Shown here piece after piece: positions 22,621 to 35,614 of a stretch of DNA of 64,000 nucleotides. Positions within the stretch are counted from its first letter, which is position 1; the number at the start of each line of letters is the position of its first letter. Source of the DNA: Nyssa sinensis (lineage: Eukaryota > Streptophyta > Magnoliopsida > Cornales > Nyssaceae); assembly GCA_008638375.1 (NCBI GenBank), contig CM018048.1:3731940-3795939 (forward strand), read 5' to 3'. The position numbers were made by a program, and so were the translations under genes. A model generated the notes under the pieces. That model saw only the letters and a list, made by a program, of their open reading frames with translations. It was not told where the DNA came from and ran no database searches.

Positions 22621-22816
22621 GTTGCTTTACGGGGCCCATATTTGATAACCTCCCGGTTTGGGTTTTGTGTAGGATTGATTATGTTGTTAATTCTTAAGGA
22701 TGTGAATATTATTTTTACCTAGTCATGAGTTGGATTGCGATTACTTTACCAAATTCATATTTGAGAGGTTTTTGGTTTGGATTTTGTGTAGGATTAATTA
22801 TGTTGATTAATTCTTG
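22579..22816 (+). repeat. Two-copy tandem repeat, period about 119 bp
   Basis: Copies start with GGATGTGA at 22579 and 22698 and share CATGAG(C/T)TGG and GTTTTGTGTAGGATT-type segments. They have diverged by scattered substitutions. The first copy abuts the SINE-like sequence, so this may be a duplicated SINE tail. Confidence 0.7.
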
Positions 22817-23735
22817 TTTATTTGATTATAATTCATATATTATAATACTTGTAACTTCTTTCAAAAAAAAATGAAAATAATAACTTGTATAGAGAAATAA
22901 TACCCAGCCATATAGAATCCTAATTGAAGTTTTTAATCTTCAAAGAAAATTAATCCAACTATTATAGAACTATAAAAATTTCAAAGAAAATTAAATATTT
23001 GTTGATAAGGAAAGAAAATTATTTATATTTAGTATTCGTTTGGATGAGCGGTAAGAAAATATAGTTTGAGAAAAATGTGATTTGAAAAAAGTATGGCTTG
23101 AAAAGTGCAGTTTAAGTTAAGTTGTGAGCATTTGAATTAGATATATTTGAAATGAACTTAAATAACATTGTATGATTTGGATGAACTATTAAAAATGTTG
23201 AATGTATTAGAAATAAAAAACGAACATTTTTAAAACAAGAGTTTGAAAAACATTCTTTACTTGAACTTTTCCGAAACGAACATTTATATTTGAAAACATT
23301 CAAACAGACGTTTCGAAAATATAAAAACAAACATTTTCAAATACTAAAAAAAATCTTGATTTGAATTTCAAAACACATGTTTTGAAAACACAATCTCCTA
23401 TTCAAACACGTCTTTATAAACAAATGCTAAAAAGTCTTTGTGAGTGTTGACTTATTGCCCGTTAAATTGTATAGTGGAGAATATTTCTCCCTACTTTTTT
23501 TTAACCTTAAGCGATTAATTAATCAAGATTTAAGTAACCAATTTAAAAACTAGCATTAGTTATAGTAATCCATATCAGTTAGTGATAAATTCGATTACTT
23601 TTTTAGATGCGAAAATTTTACCCAATTGGATTGTTGCTTGTTAAATAAGGTTGTGTTTCTTTTTGCATTTTTCTTTTTTATTTTCTTTTTTTCAATTTTT
23701 TTTTCTTTCACCTGATTTTACCTAGTTAGAAATAA
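22817..23735. other. Intergenic; possible degenerate MITE at about 23031-23430
   Basis: No gene. AGTATTCGTTTGGATGAG near 23031 and the reverse complement of the AAACAAATGCT end near 23430 are weakly similar, suggesting an old foldback element of about 400 bp. The match is too weak for a firm call. Confidence 0.3.
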
Positions 23736-23741
23736 TAAAGC

Positions 23742-23932
23742 TTCGTTTGGATAGTAATTCAGATATAATTTTTTAAAAACTTTTTTAAAATTTTGTAATT
23801 ACTTTTTTAAAAACTGTGAAAATACATTTGAATATGATAATCTAAATTTTAAAAAATTAAATAAAAAATTATTTTGAAATGTGTATCCCGTGTTTTGAAA
23901 TTAAAAAACTGTTTTTGAAATATAACTCTTTT
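23742..23932 (+). mobile_element. MITE-like element, copy A (truncated)
   Basis: About 190 bp beginning CGTTTGGATAGTAATTCAGA. It aligns along most of its length with the reverse complement of 24973-25183, sharing TTTTGTAATTA, GATAATCTAAATTTT and AAAACTGTTTTTGA segments in order. Its right end is diverged or missing. Confidence 0.6.
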
Positions 23933-24279
23933 AACACCATGCCTAATTGTCCATATTGCAACTCAAAAACATCGAGTCATCAGCTATATAAGTTATCTGA
24001 TTTATTTACCTAATTAAATTATCATAACTCTTTTTTAAAAGTTAAATAAAAAAATAAAATTTATTTATTAATTTTAAAAATAACCTTCACACATTAGCAC
24101 GTAAAAAAAAAATAATAATAACGTAATTCAATATACCAATCCAGTTTTCCAGAAGAAATGATTGTAATTTGTAATGCACATATACATATGCTGGCAAATA
24201 TGACTGTAGGGATTTGGGTTCAAGCATTATACACGCGTATAACATGTACATCAATTTTGGACTTAGGGTACGTAATAAG

Positions 24280-24311
<32 letters not shown>

Positions 24312-24420
24312 GTGTGTGTGTGTGTGTACGTGGGTATTACGTGTGTGTATATATATGTTTGTATGTATGTGGGTATTACGTGTATACACACGTTTATATA
24401 TATAATAGTATATATGGAGA
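24280..24420 (+). repeat. Compound (TA)n(TG)n microsatellite
   Basis: Dinucleotide tracts at about 24280-24327, followed by repeated GTGGGTATTACGTGT segments to about 24395. They generate repeat-encoded spurious ORFs on both strands. Confidence 0.85.
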
Positions 24421-24972
24421 GATATTTATGCGTATATCTAGATAAAAGAAAAGATAGGAACAGAGGTTTTGTTGAAGATATAAAGATAAGAACGAGTATT
24501 GGGTGAAAGTTCGGGGATGAGGGAATTGTGGGTCTGGAGGAAAGATTGGTGGGGGGTAATTGACTGGTCAAATTCATATGAATTAAATGTTAAAATAAGA
24601 TTTTATTTATTATTTTTTTAACAAGAGAGAGTGAAAAGTTCGACTTAAAAAAAAAACACTTTTTATGCCTACAAACTAATGTTTTAATTTTTTTTCACTT
24701 GTTATGCTTGTTTAATTATGTATTGATGTAGCCAGAATAGTCTGAGAGATGATGACACGCGAATCTTAATTCAACATTCAGATTTCAACAGTGTAATTTT
24801 GTCTAATAATCAGATTAGAATCGTGACTCTTTGACATATCTGTAAGTCATAGTATGAAACCCAATAATAGACTTGATATACTACAAAGTGATAGATTAGT
24901 TTTTATGTGACACAGTGCGATTACAAACCAGTTAAAGCTCCGCTATTTAGATCAGACTTAGACACTTATATA

Positions 24973-25183
24973 GGGCCTATTTGGATTGTAACTCAAAAAC
25001 AGTTTTTTAATTTCAAATCGTGGAATACGCATTTCAAAATATATTTTTTTTAATTTTTTAAAATTTAGATTATCATATCCAAATATATTTTCACAATTTT
25101 TAAAAAATTAATTACAAAATTTTGAATATATTTAAAAAAAAAAATTTAAAAATTGTTTCTGAATCACAATCCAAACAGAGCCC
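24973..25183 (-). mobile_element. MITE-like element, copy B, with terminal inverted repeats
   Basis: Starts GGGCCTATTTGGATTGT and ends with the inverted match ACAATCCAAACAGAGCCC, about 211 bp, very AT-rich, no coding capacity. It is homologous to copy A at 23742-23932 in opposite orientation. No clean target duplication was seen, so the superfamily is not assigned. Confidence 0.65.
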
Positions 25184-25620
25184 AAGAGCTCACAGGACCG
25201 AGCACAAGATCTTATGAGCATCTCTCAAGGTTCAAAGCTCATCACCGCCTTGAATATCCTACCAAGTTAAGGAAAAAAAAACAGTCTTCAACAAAGAAAC
25301 TGACACCTACGGATATCTATCAAGTGCAGTGTCCAACATGGTAATTGTTGTTCTCCAATGATCAAATTCCTACATTCATGGCTCCAAATCCTAATTAACT
25401 TAGGAAACCCGCTGCCTATAAATAAAACCCTAAGGTACGCTGTTACATTGCTCATTCTTTGGTTTACTTACAGTCTTTCAATTCAGTTTTATTGACTTAA
25501 GCATCGGAGCGACTACTACCAGAGCCAACCCGATGGCCTTCTGATCCTTCTCTTTGAGTGTTTCTCAGGCAACAGAGTTCGGAATCCTTACCAACCAAAA
25601 AATACAGCATCAAGAGTCTT
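25184..25620 (+). other. LTR-like relic with TATA box
   Basis: Less AT-rich than its surroundings. It contains CCTATAAATAAAACCCTAAG (about 25413-25432), a TATA-box-like sequence, followed about 80 bases later by a segment (GCATCGGAGCGACTACTACC) typical of the transcribed end of plant LTRs. No ORF, partner LTR or target duplication was found. It could be a fragment of a solo LTR or a chance promoter-like sequence. Confidence 0.35.
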
Positions 25621-25864
25621 GTTAAGAAACGACTTAAAAGTGATAAATACAATCTCTATTTTCTCTTTACAAGATCTTATCAGAAAATTAAAGATTTAGG
25701 CATATAGAAGAGGAGGATGCCCTATTCATGGAGCTATGTTCAAGATAACCCTTAAAGCATACACCTACTTTCTCTCCAAAAAGTGTCCTAATCAACTGTT
25801 TTGCAAGTGGCGTAAGAAGGACATCGGCGTTGATCAACTGAACCATAATTTGACTTCGTCAACT

Positions 25865-26012
25865 ATAAACAATGGGTTTGCTTATAAAAAAATTTCTAGT
25901 TGTTATGCTTGCTGAATTATGTACACTAACATAAACAATGATTTTGCTATAAAATTGTTGTGGTTGCTATATGCTTGTTGAATTATGTATACTACTATAA
26001 ACAATGGGTATG
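25865..26012 (+). repeat. 66-bp tandem repeat, about 2.2 copies
   Basis: ATAAACAATG recurs at 25865, 25931 and 25997, each followed by a similar stretch ending in TGAATTATGTA. A related single stretch occurs near 24700. Confidence 0.75.
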
Positions 26013-26275
26013 CTTTTTTTCTTTTTGAAAGTCTAATTATTCGCTAAACTCAATAGTTTTAATCTTTATTCTATAAGAATGAGCAAGTAATATCCCAGAA
26101 CCACTGCTCGCTTCGATAACATTGGATTTTCTATAATGTATATTTACTAAATCCATTGCCAATTACCAATTACCAATTACCAATTGATCTAAAAACCTAT
26201 TACTAAATGTTTATAGCCTAACTAAATTTATAATTTAAGTACTTTTAAGAATAAATGCAGACTTCAACACTATTA

Positions 26276-26777
26276 AGACCATCTTCAATCCACCTTCAAA
26301 TATTCAAATTTAAAGTGTGAAAAAAAAAAATGGCACTCCAACCCATCTTCAAATTGGCATCAAATATGAAAGAATGAATAATGTTTTTATTTTTTATCTT
26401 CATATTTGAAGGCTCACTATTTATTCTTCAAATCACTATTCATTGATTAATTATTTTTATAATACACTAAACTAATAATTAATTATCTTTCTATTATTTA
26501 ATAAATATTTAAATTTAAATTTTCAAGAAGTTTTTTAATTATTATTTATTATCAAGATATTTCTTGAATATATATGATGGAGTTTTTAACCAAATTAAAG
26601 TTTTGATAAATATATGTTAAATAATTATATTTTAGACATAAATAATATTATGAAAAGTGTGATTTGAAGATTGATATGATTAGAGTAAAAATATGAAAAT
26701 ATAAAACTCACCATTTTTAAATATAAAGAAGAAGTCAAAATAAAAATAAATTTAAATATCGTGGATTGAAGATGATG
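26276..26777 (+). mobile_element. MITE-like element, possibly Tourist/PIF-Harbinger type
   Basis: CATCTTCAATCCAC at the left end (about 26280-26293) is matched by GTGGATTGAAGATG at the right (26761-26774), giving near-perfect inverted ends around about 500 bp of AT-rich non-coding DNA. TTA occurs at 26273-26275 and 26778-26780 and could be a 3-bp target duplication. Internal copies of CCATCTTCAA suggest subterminal repeats. Confidence 0.55.
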
Positions 26778-26989
26778 TTAGGTGGTATTTACCAAATGTT
26801 AATAAATTTTTAAATCAATTCATTTATATTTTGTCAAACAACTTTTGAATAGACTACTAGCAATAGCTAGCTTTGCCCATTTTGGGTTCCTGAAGTTACT
26901 GAACTGATCATCTGATCTAAGCTACTATATAAGCAGCCAAACAGGAACTATTTGAAGGTTTCTTAATTTTGAGTCTTTATTATATTTAG

Positions 26990-27206
26990 AGTTAGTCAAA
27001 GCATTTTCAGCCGTTACTCAAATTTAAATTTGAGTCAAAATAGTAAAAAACTCATTTTTAATCCAACGCAATTAAATTTTTCTGTTATGATTAAAGTGGT
27101 TTTTGGAATAAAATGAAAATTTTTTAAAAAGATTTAAGAATTTTTAAAAAAAAATTGAGTAAAAACTTAAGTGACGGCTGAAGACACATAACTCAAATAT
27201 GACTTT
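26990..27206 (+). mobile_element. Small foldback (MITE-like) element
   Basis: TTCAGCCGTTACTCAA at about 27006-27021 is inverted as TTAAGTGACGGCTGAA at about 27167-27182, with weaker matches outward. A perfect 20-bp palindrome lies at 27016-27035. No coding capacity. Target duplication not resolved. Confidence 0.45.
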
Positions 27207-27523
27207 TACTCAAATTCTAACTCAAAGTCAATGGTCTTAACAGTGAAATGATAAATTACATGTGCATGTATAGTATAATATTACAGACGTGATTCTCAAT
27301 TTGATTGTTGAAATGATAGACTACATGTGCATGTATAAATCTGACTGTTGAAATGATAGACTACATTTGCATGTATAATACAATATTAAATACGTAAGTC
27401 TCAACCAATTTAACCGGTATGACCATCAAATAATTGATTGTAATATTATAATAGAAGAAGGTATTTTAATTAAAATGAGATTAACATTAAGCCGTCTTAT
27501 TTTATATAAGATTGAAATTGATA

Positions 27524-27524
27524 T

Positions 27525-27566
<42 letters not shown>
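27524..27566 (+). repeat. (TA)n(TG)n microsatellite
   Basis: A TA run passes directly into about 14 GT repeats. Confidence 0.9.
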
Positions 27567-27567
<1 letters not shown>

Positions 27568-30080
27568 CATTGATGGTGGAATGAAAGAGAGGTCTCGTCA
27601 GTTTGTGAGATTGCCGCCCCAGGGTTCTGTCTTACTTATATGGCTGGCTGATTGAATTTTCTTAGAGTTCATTAAATATATATTATCTTTGTTTCTAATG
27701 CAAAGTATCTATAAAATCATTGTATCATCATATTTTGTTTTAACTTGAATTCAATAATTAGTATTACAATAATATTTTTTTGAGTTCAATCATTCGTATC
27801 ATAATATTTTTAAATTCAATAAATTATAAGTACTTCTTTAGATTTTTTTTTCACGATTTCGATTTACCATCCGATCATACGATCGAAAGTTACGATTAAT
27901 AAAATTAATTTCAGATTATATATATTAAAAAAATAGTAACAATAATTGATACCTCCCCGTAAACTTACGAAATAATTATAAAATAAAATCCCAATTTACA
28001 ATTTGAATACGCAAACAAAGGTTTTTCTATTTTTTATGGAATACATCAATATTTCAGCAGGTATGGCTGTGAACAGCGGGAGAATTTTAAACAATTTTTT
28101 TTATTCAAATATATTCATAAAAAAGAATTAAAGTCATGAATCACATTGGAAAGAGTCTCACCACACATTTTATTTTATTTATTATCTAATTTAGTTTTTT
28201 TATAACTTATAGTACGTACAATAGATTTATTTATTTTTTATAGCAAGAGTCTCATATAATCATCTTGATGTGAGATGGAAACATTAAAAATCTTATATTT
28301 TATGACAAGGGTCATTTCATACGATATCATAGTATATATATATATATATATATATATATGTAAAACCATGAATATAGCCAGAAGCTCTGGTTGAGCATTG
28401 ATAACACCCATCAGCCACCAGTCAAACATTTATTAGAGTGTCAAAATTTGTATCGACACTGGAGATTTTTGTGCAAGTTGGTGAGGGAAGAAAATCTTGT
28501 CGGTAGCTAGTTATATATGTGTGTGTGTGTCAGTGTGTGTGAGCAAAAGGATGAAAAGATGTCTATTTAAATGGTTGCGAATCGGTATCTTAACTTATTG
28601 ATTTGAATGGAAAGATTTAGGAAGGAAATAAAAAAGAAAATTAAGATAGAGTAATATTACAATATGTCCTTTGGATCCATTTTAGGAAAAAGAAAAAATA
28701 ATTTTTTTAAAAAAAAAATTAAGAAAAAAATATGTAATTGTTAAGTTGACTTTTTCAAAAATATTATTAAATGTATGTGTTAAAAATTACAGTGATTATA
28801 ATAAAATGAATATAATTGTTATACATTTTATGTATATATATTTATTTTTTACTTACTATTTAAATAAATAATAACACTTTTATTTTAGAATCTCAACCTA
28901 ACCTAAAATTCTTATCTTAATTTTTTCATTTCTCACATTAAAATTATGATTTATTTTAAAATTCTAATCTGACTCAAAATTTCCTAATAAAATTCCCACC
29001 AAGATTTCTTTAGCCCCTCAATTTTTTTTCTTGCTCCATTCTTGATGGTGATCATGGATGGAGCCAGCCTTAGCCCAATGGGGTCAATTGTCTCTTCTCA
29101 ATTTTTTTTATTTAAATTTTTTCTTTAGGTTTGAATTTTTTTTTTCACTTTATAATTATTTTTTAATTTCATTTAATTCCTCGATAAGATTTTTATTAAT
29201 TATTTTTTGAATTTTTTTTATATATTCTAATTCTAGTACTTCCCTCCTCTCAAATACATTATTGGCTTTGTTGACTGATGATGATGGTACTCATTTTCAG
29301 CCCTGTTTGAGTGGTACCAAGTATTCCATTTTTAGGCCCCCCCTTCTGGTCCCCAGCCCTACATTTGTGTAACAAAAACACCACATGCATTCTTCTGTAC
29401 AACATGAGTTATGATACGACAATATTTTTGTCCTGTCGGCTCGCCAGGCCCGGCTGTAATAAAGGATGAGCAATTATTCACAACCCGTGGGACTAGTCAG
29501 TGGGTCCCACACTATTTCTTAAAGACTTAAAATTAAAAAATTAAATTATTACAACATCTACGTACATTTTTAATTTGAAGTCATGGACGGTCAGTTATTA
29601 TTATTTTTTAAGTGTATGTCTATTTTATTAATATGACAATTATGTTTTTTTTTTTATAAATAACAATTATATCTAATATAATATTTATTCATATTAAATT
29701 ATTCATTGCCGATGTTGAGAATCCTCATTTTCTTATCTTTACAATCACTTTCGTTTAAGTTATCATAAGATTTCTCACCGAAATTTTATATATTTCTAAT
29801 GAGAGAAATAATAAAACAATTCAATAAAATAAAGTTTTATATACAAATCTTGATATTGTCATTGTGTTTCTCGAAACATGCTTGTAAAGTATGTTTTACT
29901 AATTTTTTTTAACTCTTTGTTTGCTTTGTTTTTTTAATTCAACTCTTTCTTTTAATTTATTTTTATTAAAATTAGATTTATCTCATTCTTTACCCAGCTG
30001 CTCCATTGTATGACTTTCTATTGATTTATTTGTTATCAAAAATTGGTTGCAAAAAAAAAACAAAGAAATCAATCTGTTTC
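27567..30080. other. Intergenic sequence, no gene recognised
   Basis: AT-rich DNA with a (TA)n tract at about 28333-28360 and a GT tract at about 28516-28530. No ORF with family resemblance and no paired repeats identified. Confidence 0.5.
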
Positions 30081-30180
30081 AACCGTGAAATTTTACAGTG
30101 TTGTTAGGATAAAACTTTTCACTGAAAAATATAAAATTTCACACCACTTGAAAGGGTAATTTTTTACAATTTCGCTGAGT
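30081..30180 (+). repeat. Degenerate AT-rich local repeat, left part
   Basis: GTGAAATTTTACAGT and AAAATTTCACACC-type segments resemble the units right of the LINE at 31358-31495. The LINE probably inserted into one repeat block. Confidence 0.45.
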
Positions 30181-30189
30181 TATCTGGAT

Positions 30190-31344
30190 CCGCACCAACA
30201 TCTTTAAAAGAAAAAACTTCTGGGAGGTTACATGCCCCTCGTCCTGTTCGTGGTCTTGGAGGAAAATTCTTCAATCTCGCCCTATCTTCAAGCCTTACAT
30301 TAAAACTCTTATTGGTAATGGGGAGCTTGCATCTCTTTGGTTTGATTACTGGTTGCCAAATGGTCCAATATTTGATAACATGGGTGAAAAAGTTATATAT
30401 GAGTCTGGCTTAGGGAGAGATGCAAGGGTGAGTGCTATTATTCATAATCATCAGTGGCGTTGGCCTACAGCCAACTCGACTCATCGCATCTCGTCTTATC
30501 TAATTGAGCTAAAGAACAGCATGCTTCCTAATCTTCATCATTCTTTAGGGGAAGACCGAATTATCTGGAACTCTACTACTAATGGGACTTTCTCCGTCCG
30601 CTCGTATTAGAATCTATTCCATAGTAGTTACTCTCCTGTCCCATGATGGAAGTTAGTTTGGTTTCCTATGTTCATTCCTCGCACTAGCTTTATTCTTTGG
30701 TTGGCCATTCGTCGTGCTTTACGTACTAAAGATAGAATGTTTAATCACTCTCGGGCCATTGATTGTAAGTGCCTCCTTTGCATGAGGAGCAATGAAAGTC
30801 ATGATCACCTGTTCTTCTCCTATTCCTTTTCTGCCAAATCTTGGCAGCATTTGCTTGGTAAAAGTGGCCTCCTCTGTCCTGCAGGTAGCTGGCCCTATAT
30901 CATCAATTGGGCTTCTATTATTTTTGGGGGGGGCTTCGTTGGCTAGTTCCATTGGGAAGCTCACCATAGCTTGTACGATTTATGTTTTGTGGAGGGAACG
31001 AAACTCTAGGCTCTTCTCCAATCAGAACCAGTCCCCCCAAGGCATCATTACTCAAGTTCAGAATATGACTCGAGGAAGACTCTGTACCATTAAAGGAATC
31101 ACTCCCTCGAGTTCCAACCAGCTCCTTCAACATGTTTGGGGTCTGCCTAGTAGTATCTTCTAGTTCTTGTCTGTTGTTGTTTTGTCTTTGTTTTGTTTCT
31201 TGTTCTTTCTTTAACTCTTAGCCTTGGGATGGGTTCCTTCTGCCTGTAGAAGTTATTCCCTCCCTTGGCTCTGTTAAGGTTTGTCCTTTTGTTTGTTGTT
31301 CCTTTCTTCTTCTTTATATACATTTGCCTTTCAAAAAAAAAAAA
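30190..31344 (+). mobile_element. 5'-truncated LINE (non-LTR retrotransposon) relic
   Basis: The reading frame from about 30200 to 30943 shows the C-terminal end of a plant L1-type ORF2. It has the IGNGELASLWFDYWLP segment, IIWNSTTNGTFSVRSY, and the zinc-binding tail FILWLAIRRALRTKDRM with CLLCMRSNESHDHLFFSYSF (Cys-x2-Cys and His). It continues in another frame to 31163 after a frame change near the G-run at about 30927-30934. In-frame stops are at 30608-30610 and 30644-30646. A 12-A tail at 31333-31344 marks the 3' end. The endonuclease and RT core are absent, so it is dead. No target duplication was found, so the 5' limit is approximate. Confidence 0.82.
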
Positions 31345-31357
31345 GTTTTCATCAAAA

Positions 31358-31495
31358 ATGTGTGAAATTTTACATTTTCAGTGAGACAGAGTTTTTTTAT
31401 ATGAAAAGTGTGAAATTTTACACTTTCGCTGAAACAATTTTTTTACCAAAAAAGTATAAAATTTTACACTTTTGTTAAGATAAAATTTTACAATT
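31358..31495 (+). repeat. Degenerate AT-rich local repeat, right part
   Basis: Three diverged units of about 45-50 bp built on GTGAAATTTTACA, TTTCGCTGA and a poly-T stretch. See 30081-30180. Confidence 0.5.
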
Positions 31496-32355
31496 TTAGA
31501 TCAATTTTTTTTTTTTTATAAATTTCATATGTAATTTAGATCTTGTTTGATAGATCTCAATTTTTAGAGTCCAAATATATAAATTTTATTAAAAACATGT
31601 CTATAATTTATTAGTTATTGAGTTTTAAAATCTTGATTTTTTTAAAAAAAAAATTTGTGTCATTGGGAAGGATTTTTTAGCCATTCAATATTTGAAGGAC
31701 TTGGTAGGTCACTACATTTAGGTTGGGATCTAATAATAATTTTTTTACTTTTTATAGAATTTTAACTAAATGATCCTAGAAATAAAAGGGAATGAAAATA
31801 GACTGATAATATTATGAAATTTCAATTTATATTTTTTATTATATACTTAATATGATGGTTATTTTAAATTTTATGAAATGTGATTTTTAAATTTACTATA
31901 TTGACACATCATATATAAATTAGAAATGCATAACACTACACATTGAAAAAATTATTTTATCTTAAACTTGATTTAGTCAACAATCTCCATCAATCATAAA
32001 ATATTATATATCCGAATTTTTTTATTTTTTTTAAAAAAAATTAACATTTGAGGCTCATATATTATTAGTTTATTAGCATTGGACCATTCAATAATTTCTT
32101 TTGCTATTGTTGAAAACAATATTATATATTCTTAATTTATATTTATAATTATATTTTTAATATAATTTGTTAAAATATAATAATTTTAAATCTTAAAATA
32201 TATAATTTTTAAAATTATTCTGGATTGATACATCACATTAAAAGTATATTCGAGAATATCTAAAGCAACGAATCATTGTGGGGACTAATAAAATATGCAG
32301 GGGACTGAGGCCACGAGAGACAAGATCTTTGTGTGCCGTGCAGTGACACACAAGT
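31496..32355. other. Upstream region of the intact CslG gene
   Basis: AT-rich, no ORF. It should contain the CslG promoter, but I see no TATA box at a convincing distance from the ATG at 32356. The last 80 bases become GC-richer, as expected of a 5' leader. Confidence 0.4.
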
Positions 32356-32969
32356 ATGGCGGCAAAGACTCGGAGGTCCAACAGCACCACCATGCAATCC
32401 CCTGCCCTCCACACACGGGTGGCGCTCCGCCGCACCTGGGCAAACCGTGTATTCACACTCATATATGCATGCGCCGTCTTAGCTCTGCTGTACCGCCATT
32501 TCCTTAACCTAGTCTACTCCACTACCTTTACAATTACCTCCCTTGCCATGTTGCTAGCAGATGCTGTGTGTGCCTTCATGTGGGCAACTTATCAAGGTTT
32601 TCGCATGTCTCCAATCCGTCGTCAGGTTTTCCCAGAAAACCTCGCAACAGTTGTGGAACAGAGCGATTATCCGGCGTTGGACGTGTTTATATGCACTGCT
32701 GATCCATACAAGGAGCCACCGATGACGGTGGTGAACACCGCTCTATCGGTGATGGCCTACGATTATCCGACGGAGAAGTTGTCGGTGTATGTATCAGATG
32801 ATGGAGGCTCCCAGCTGACACTTTTTGCTTTCATGGAGGCTGCAAAGTTCGCCACCCACTGGCTACCTTACTGTAAGAAAAACAGAATAGTAGAGAGGTG
32901 TCCTGAAGTCTATTTCAGATCCGATCCTTCCTGCTTCCCAGAGACTAATAAAATTAAGGTACGTTTAAG

Positions 32970-33000
<31 letters not shown>

Positions 33001-35579
33001 ACAGAATACAATCTACACAATTTGTAATTATTTACTCGGCCTAAAAATTTTACAGAAATCACGAAGGTAAAGAAACTCACTATAGAATCTCGTGTGTGTA
33101 TATATATTGATCGGATTCATGTAACCGGTCGTTGCAAAAACCTCTATAATTTCATAATTTCTAATTTTAGCATATATATATTGATGCAGCTAATTTGGGC
33201 TCGTCATGGAATAATCCGTCACTATGAACCTGAAAAGAGATGATTAATAAAAAGCCACCGGGAAAGGTTCCGGTGGTAACCTCTCCGATGGTTAAATTAG
33301 TTTTCTTTCTCTGTGATCAAAAGTTTTTACTCTTTTATCACTTAATAATTCAAAATGTGGGGCGATGCCTTTTTCATACCTTCTTCATGGAAGTTATAGC
33401 ATGGAGAGGCGGTGGGTTTTTCTGACAAGCGGTGGATGTCCTGTCCACTTTAGCATTCAAAGTTGTATGACTCCCTTTACACGTGTACCTGTAGAATTGA
33501 TTGTCAAACCTGTACCTATTTTTGGTAGGGTTAGGGCTCACCGCCTGTCAGGCTGTATCATTGTAATGATGAGACTTTCGTCATTCTTTTTCGTCTTTTA
33601 TTTAGCCCATCGTTCCGAGATCGGTATACCGATGTACACCTCGGTATACACTTTTCAATCTAAGTTCTTAATCAAATTATCTTTACTGCACATGTTCAAA
33701 TTTCATTAATCAGACGTTTGGTGACGTATCAGTTACTCCCCCCTGAAGCCTTAGTTCTGTAACACGTACAGAACTCTGGCTTTAGGGTTTTTTTCGTAAT
33801 GGGTGACGTGTACCACCATTTATATCGTATTTCGAGGGGTCTGTAGCCGTCAGGCATAATTATAGCGTATTTTGCGGCTTTGGTAACTGGAGTAATTAAT
33901 GACATGGCCGTCATTCACTTTTAATGGGTTTATTTCGAGATTTTGAACGGATGCTTGCGTTGTTTAATGTGAAATATTAATAACAAATCATGGAATTAAT
34001 GTAAGTCTTGGATCCGTTTTCAGTTTCAAACATTTTTCTCGATTTGGAGTGGGATTTTGAATTACGAGTGCGATTTCAAGTTCGTGCTTCGCTAAAACGC
34101 GTTTTCCTTCTATACCTGGTAAATTTCTTGCTCTTCTTCTTCCTTTTTAATCTTCTTCTTCTCGATTCTGTTTTTCTTTTTATTCTATCTCTTCTCGTTT
34201 CTATCTGTCGATCATGTCCGACCCAAATAGAGAAAAGGTGAGGGTCGAACCAGGGACCTTCGATGAGGGAGGTCCTTCTCGAACTTTTACGGCCGTGTCT
34301 TCCCCTTCCTCTGCGGATATTAGAGATTCGAGTGATGGAGAGGTCAACGTGTCTACTAGAGAGGAGGGAGCAAGTGCCATAACCAAAGGGATGTTAAAAT
34401 CAATTATGAAAAAATTTAACTTCCCAAAAAATATAACTTGTAGGGTTCCAAAACCTACTGACCGTCCCTCCGATGTTAAAAGGGGGGAAATCTGTGCCTA
34501 TCTTGAATGGTTCGAGATAGGTATCCGTTTTCCTTTCCATCCTCTTTTCATAGAGTTTTTTACTTGGTATAATATTTGCCCTGCCGAGCTTAATGTAAAC
34601 AGCTGGAGGCAGCTTTTAGCCTTTATAGTCTTAGGTCACCGAAATAAGGTTGATATTGATCTGGATCTTATCCGGAGTCAGATGGAACTAAAACATCTGA
34701 CTGCTGAGGGCCTTTATTATGCTTGCTTCGATCAGAGGTTTAGACCTCTGAATTCAATACCATCCTCCAACAAAACGTGGAAAAAATGGTATTTCTTTGT
34801 TGGAGGAGGTTGGGAGCGAGAAGATTATGAAGGTCAAATGAGCCTTTTTCCTCGGCAGTCCGGTCCCAAGGGTGAGTTGTTACAGGATTCATTGTTCGTG
34901 AGTTCAGTATTTTTGGATACATCCGAAGGAACTAACGGTTTATAAAATATGTTGTTTTGCAGATAGTAGGAAGTGGAAGAAAGCAGAGTTTACTCCTGAG
35001 ATCAAGGAGCGATACCGACGTCTGCTTCAACCAGCTATTCGTCCGCATTATCTGATTTTGTCCCCAAAGAACTTGATGGATGCTGGGCTGACGAAGGAGG
35101 AGGCTGCTGCTATAAAGAAGAGCCTTTTGTCGGCTTGTGGCCCTCCGTCGAAGAAGACGAAGGCTGGGGATCCACCTATGGCCCCGGCAACTCAGCCAGA
35201 AAAAAAGAAAAGAAGGTTGATATCCCGGGCCAAGCGGGAGGCTTCTCATCCTTCTACCTCAATTCCCGAGGAGATCTCTCAACCCGGGGAGGGGACTAAT
35301 GCAGACGTTAGGCCAATGACGGAACCCGCAAGGACGGAAGAGGTCCCCACAGCCACTACCGAAGTACCTCAACCTACCGAGATGGGTGAAGCAAGGAACA
35401 AGACCTCTGCACGACAACCGGAAAGGCCGGAAAGCGCCAACGCGACCAATCTTCACCCCTCTGAAGCCTCTTCGGGTACCGAGGCGATAAAGTTGGCTTT
35501 AAAGGCGGCCCTCCCACCTGGGTTGCCAGACCAAAGTACACGACGTACTTTGGGTGATCTGATGCTGGGTTACACCAGG

Positions 35580-35614
<35 letters not shown>

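Noticed and set aside
24087..24577. Several overlapping ORFs rich in Tyr, Ile, Thr and His
   Set aside because: They are products of TA/TG microsatellites on both strands, without conserved motifs.
24727..25862. A complete solo LTR spanning this interval
   Set aside because: LTR-like features exist at 25184-25620, but no matching 5-bp duplication or TG...CA boundaries were found.
33240..33709. 61- and 114-aa ORFs, repeated identically at 42772-43241
   Set aside because: They lie in the LTRs of the Tat element and exist twice only because the LTRs are identical.
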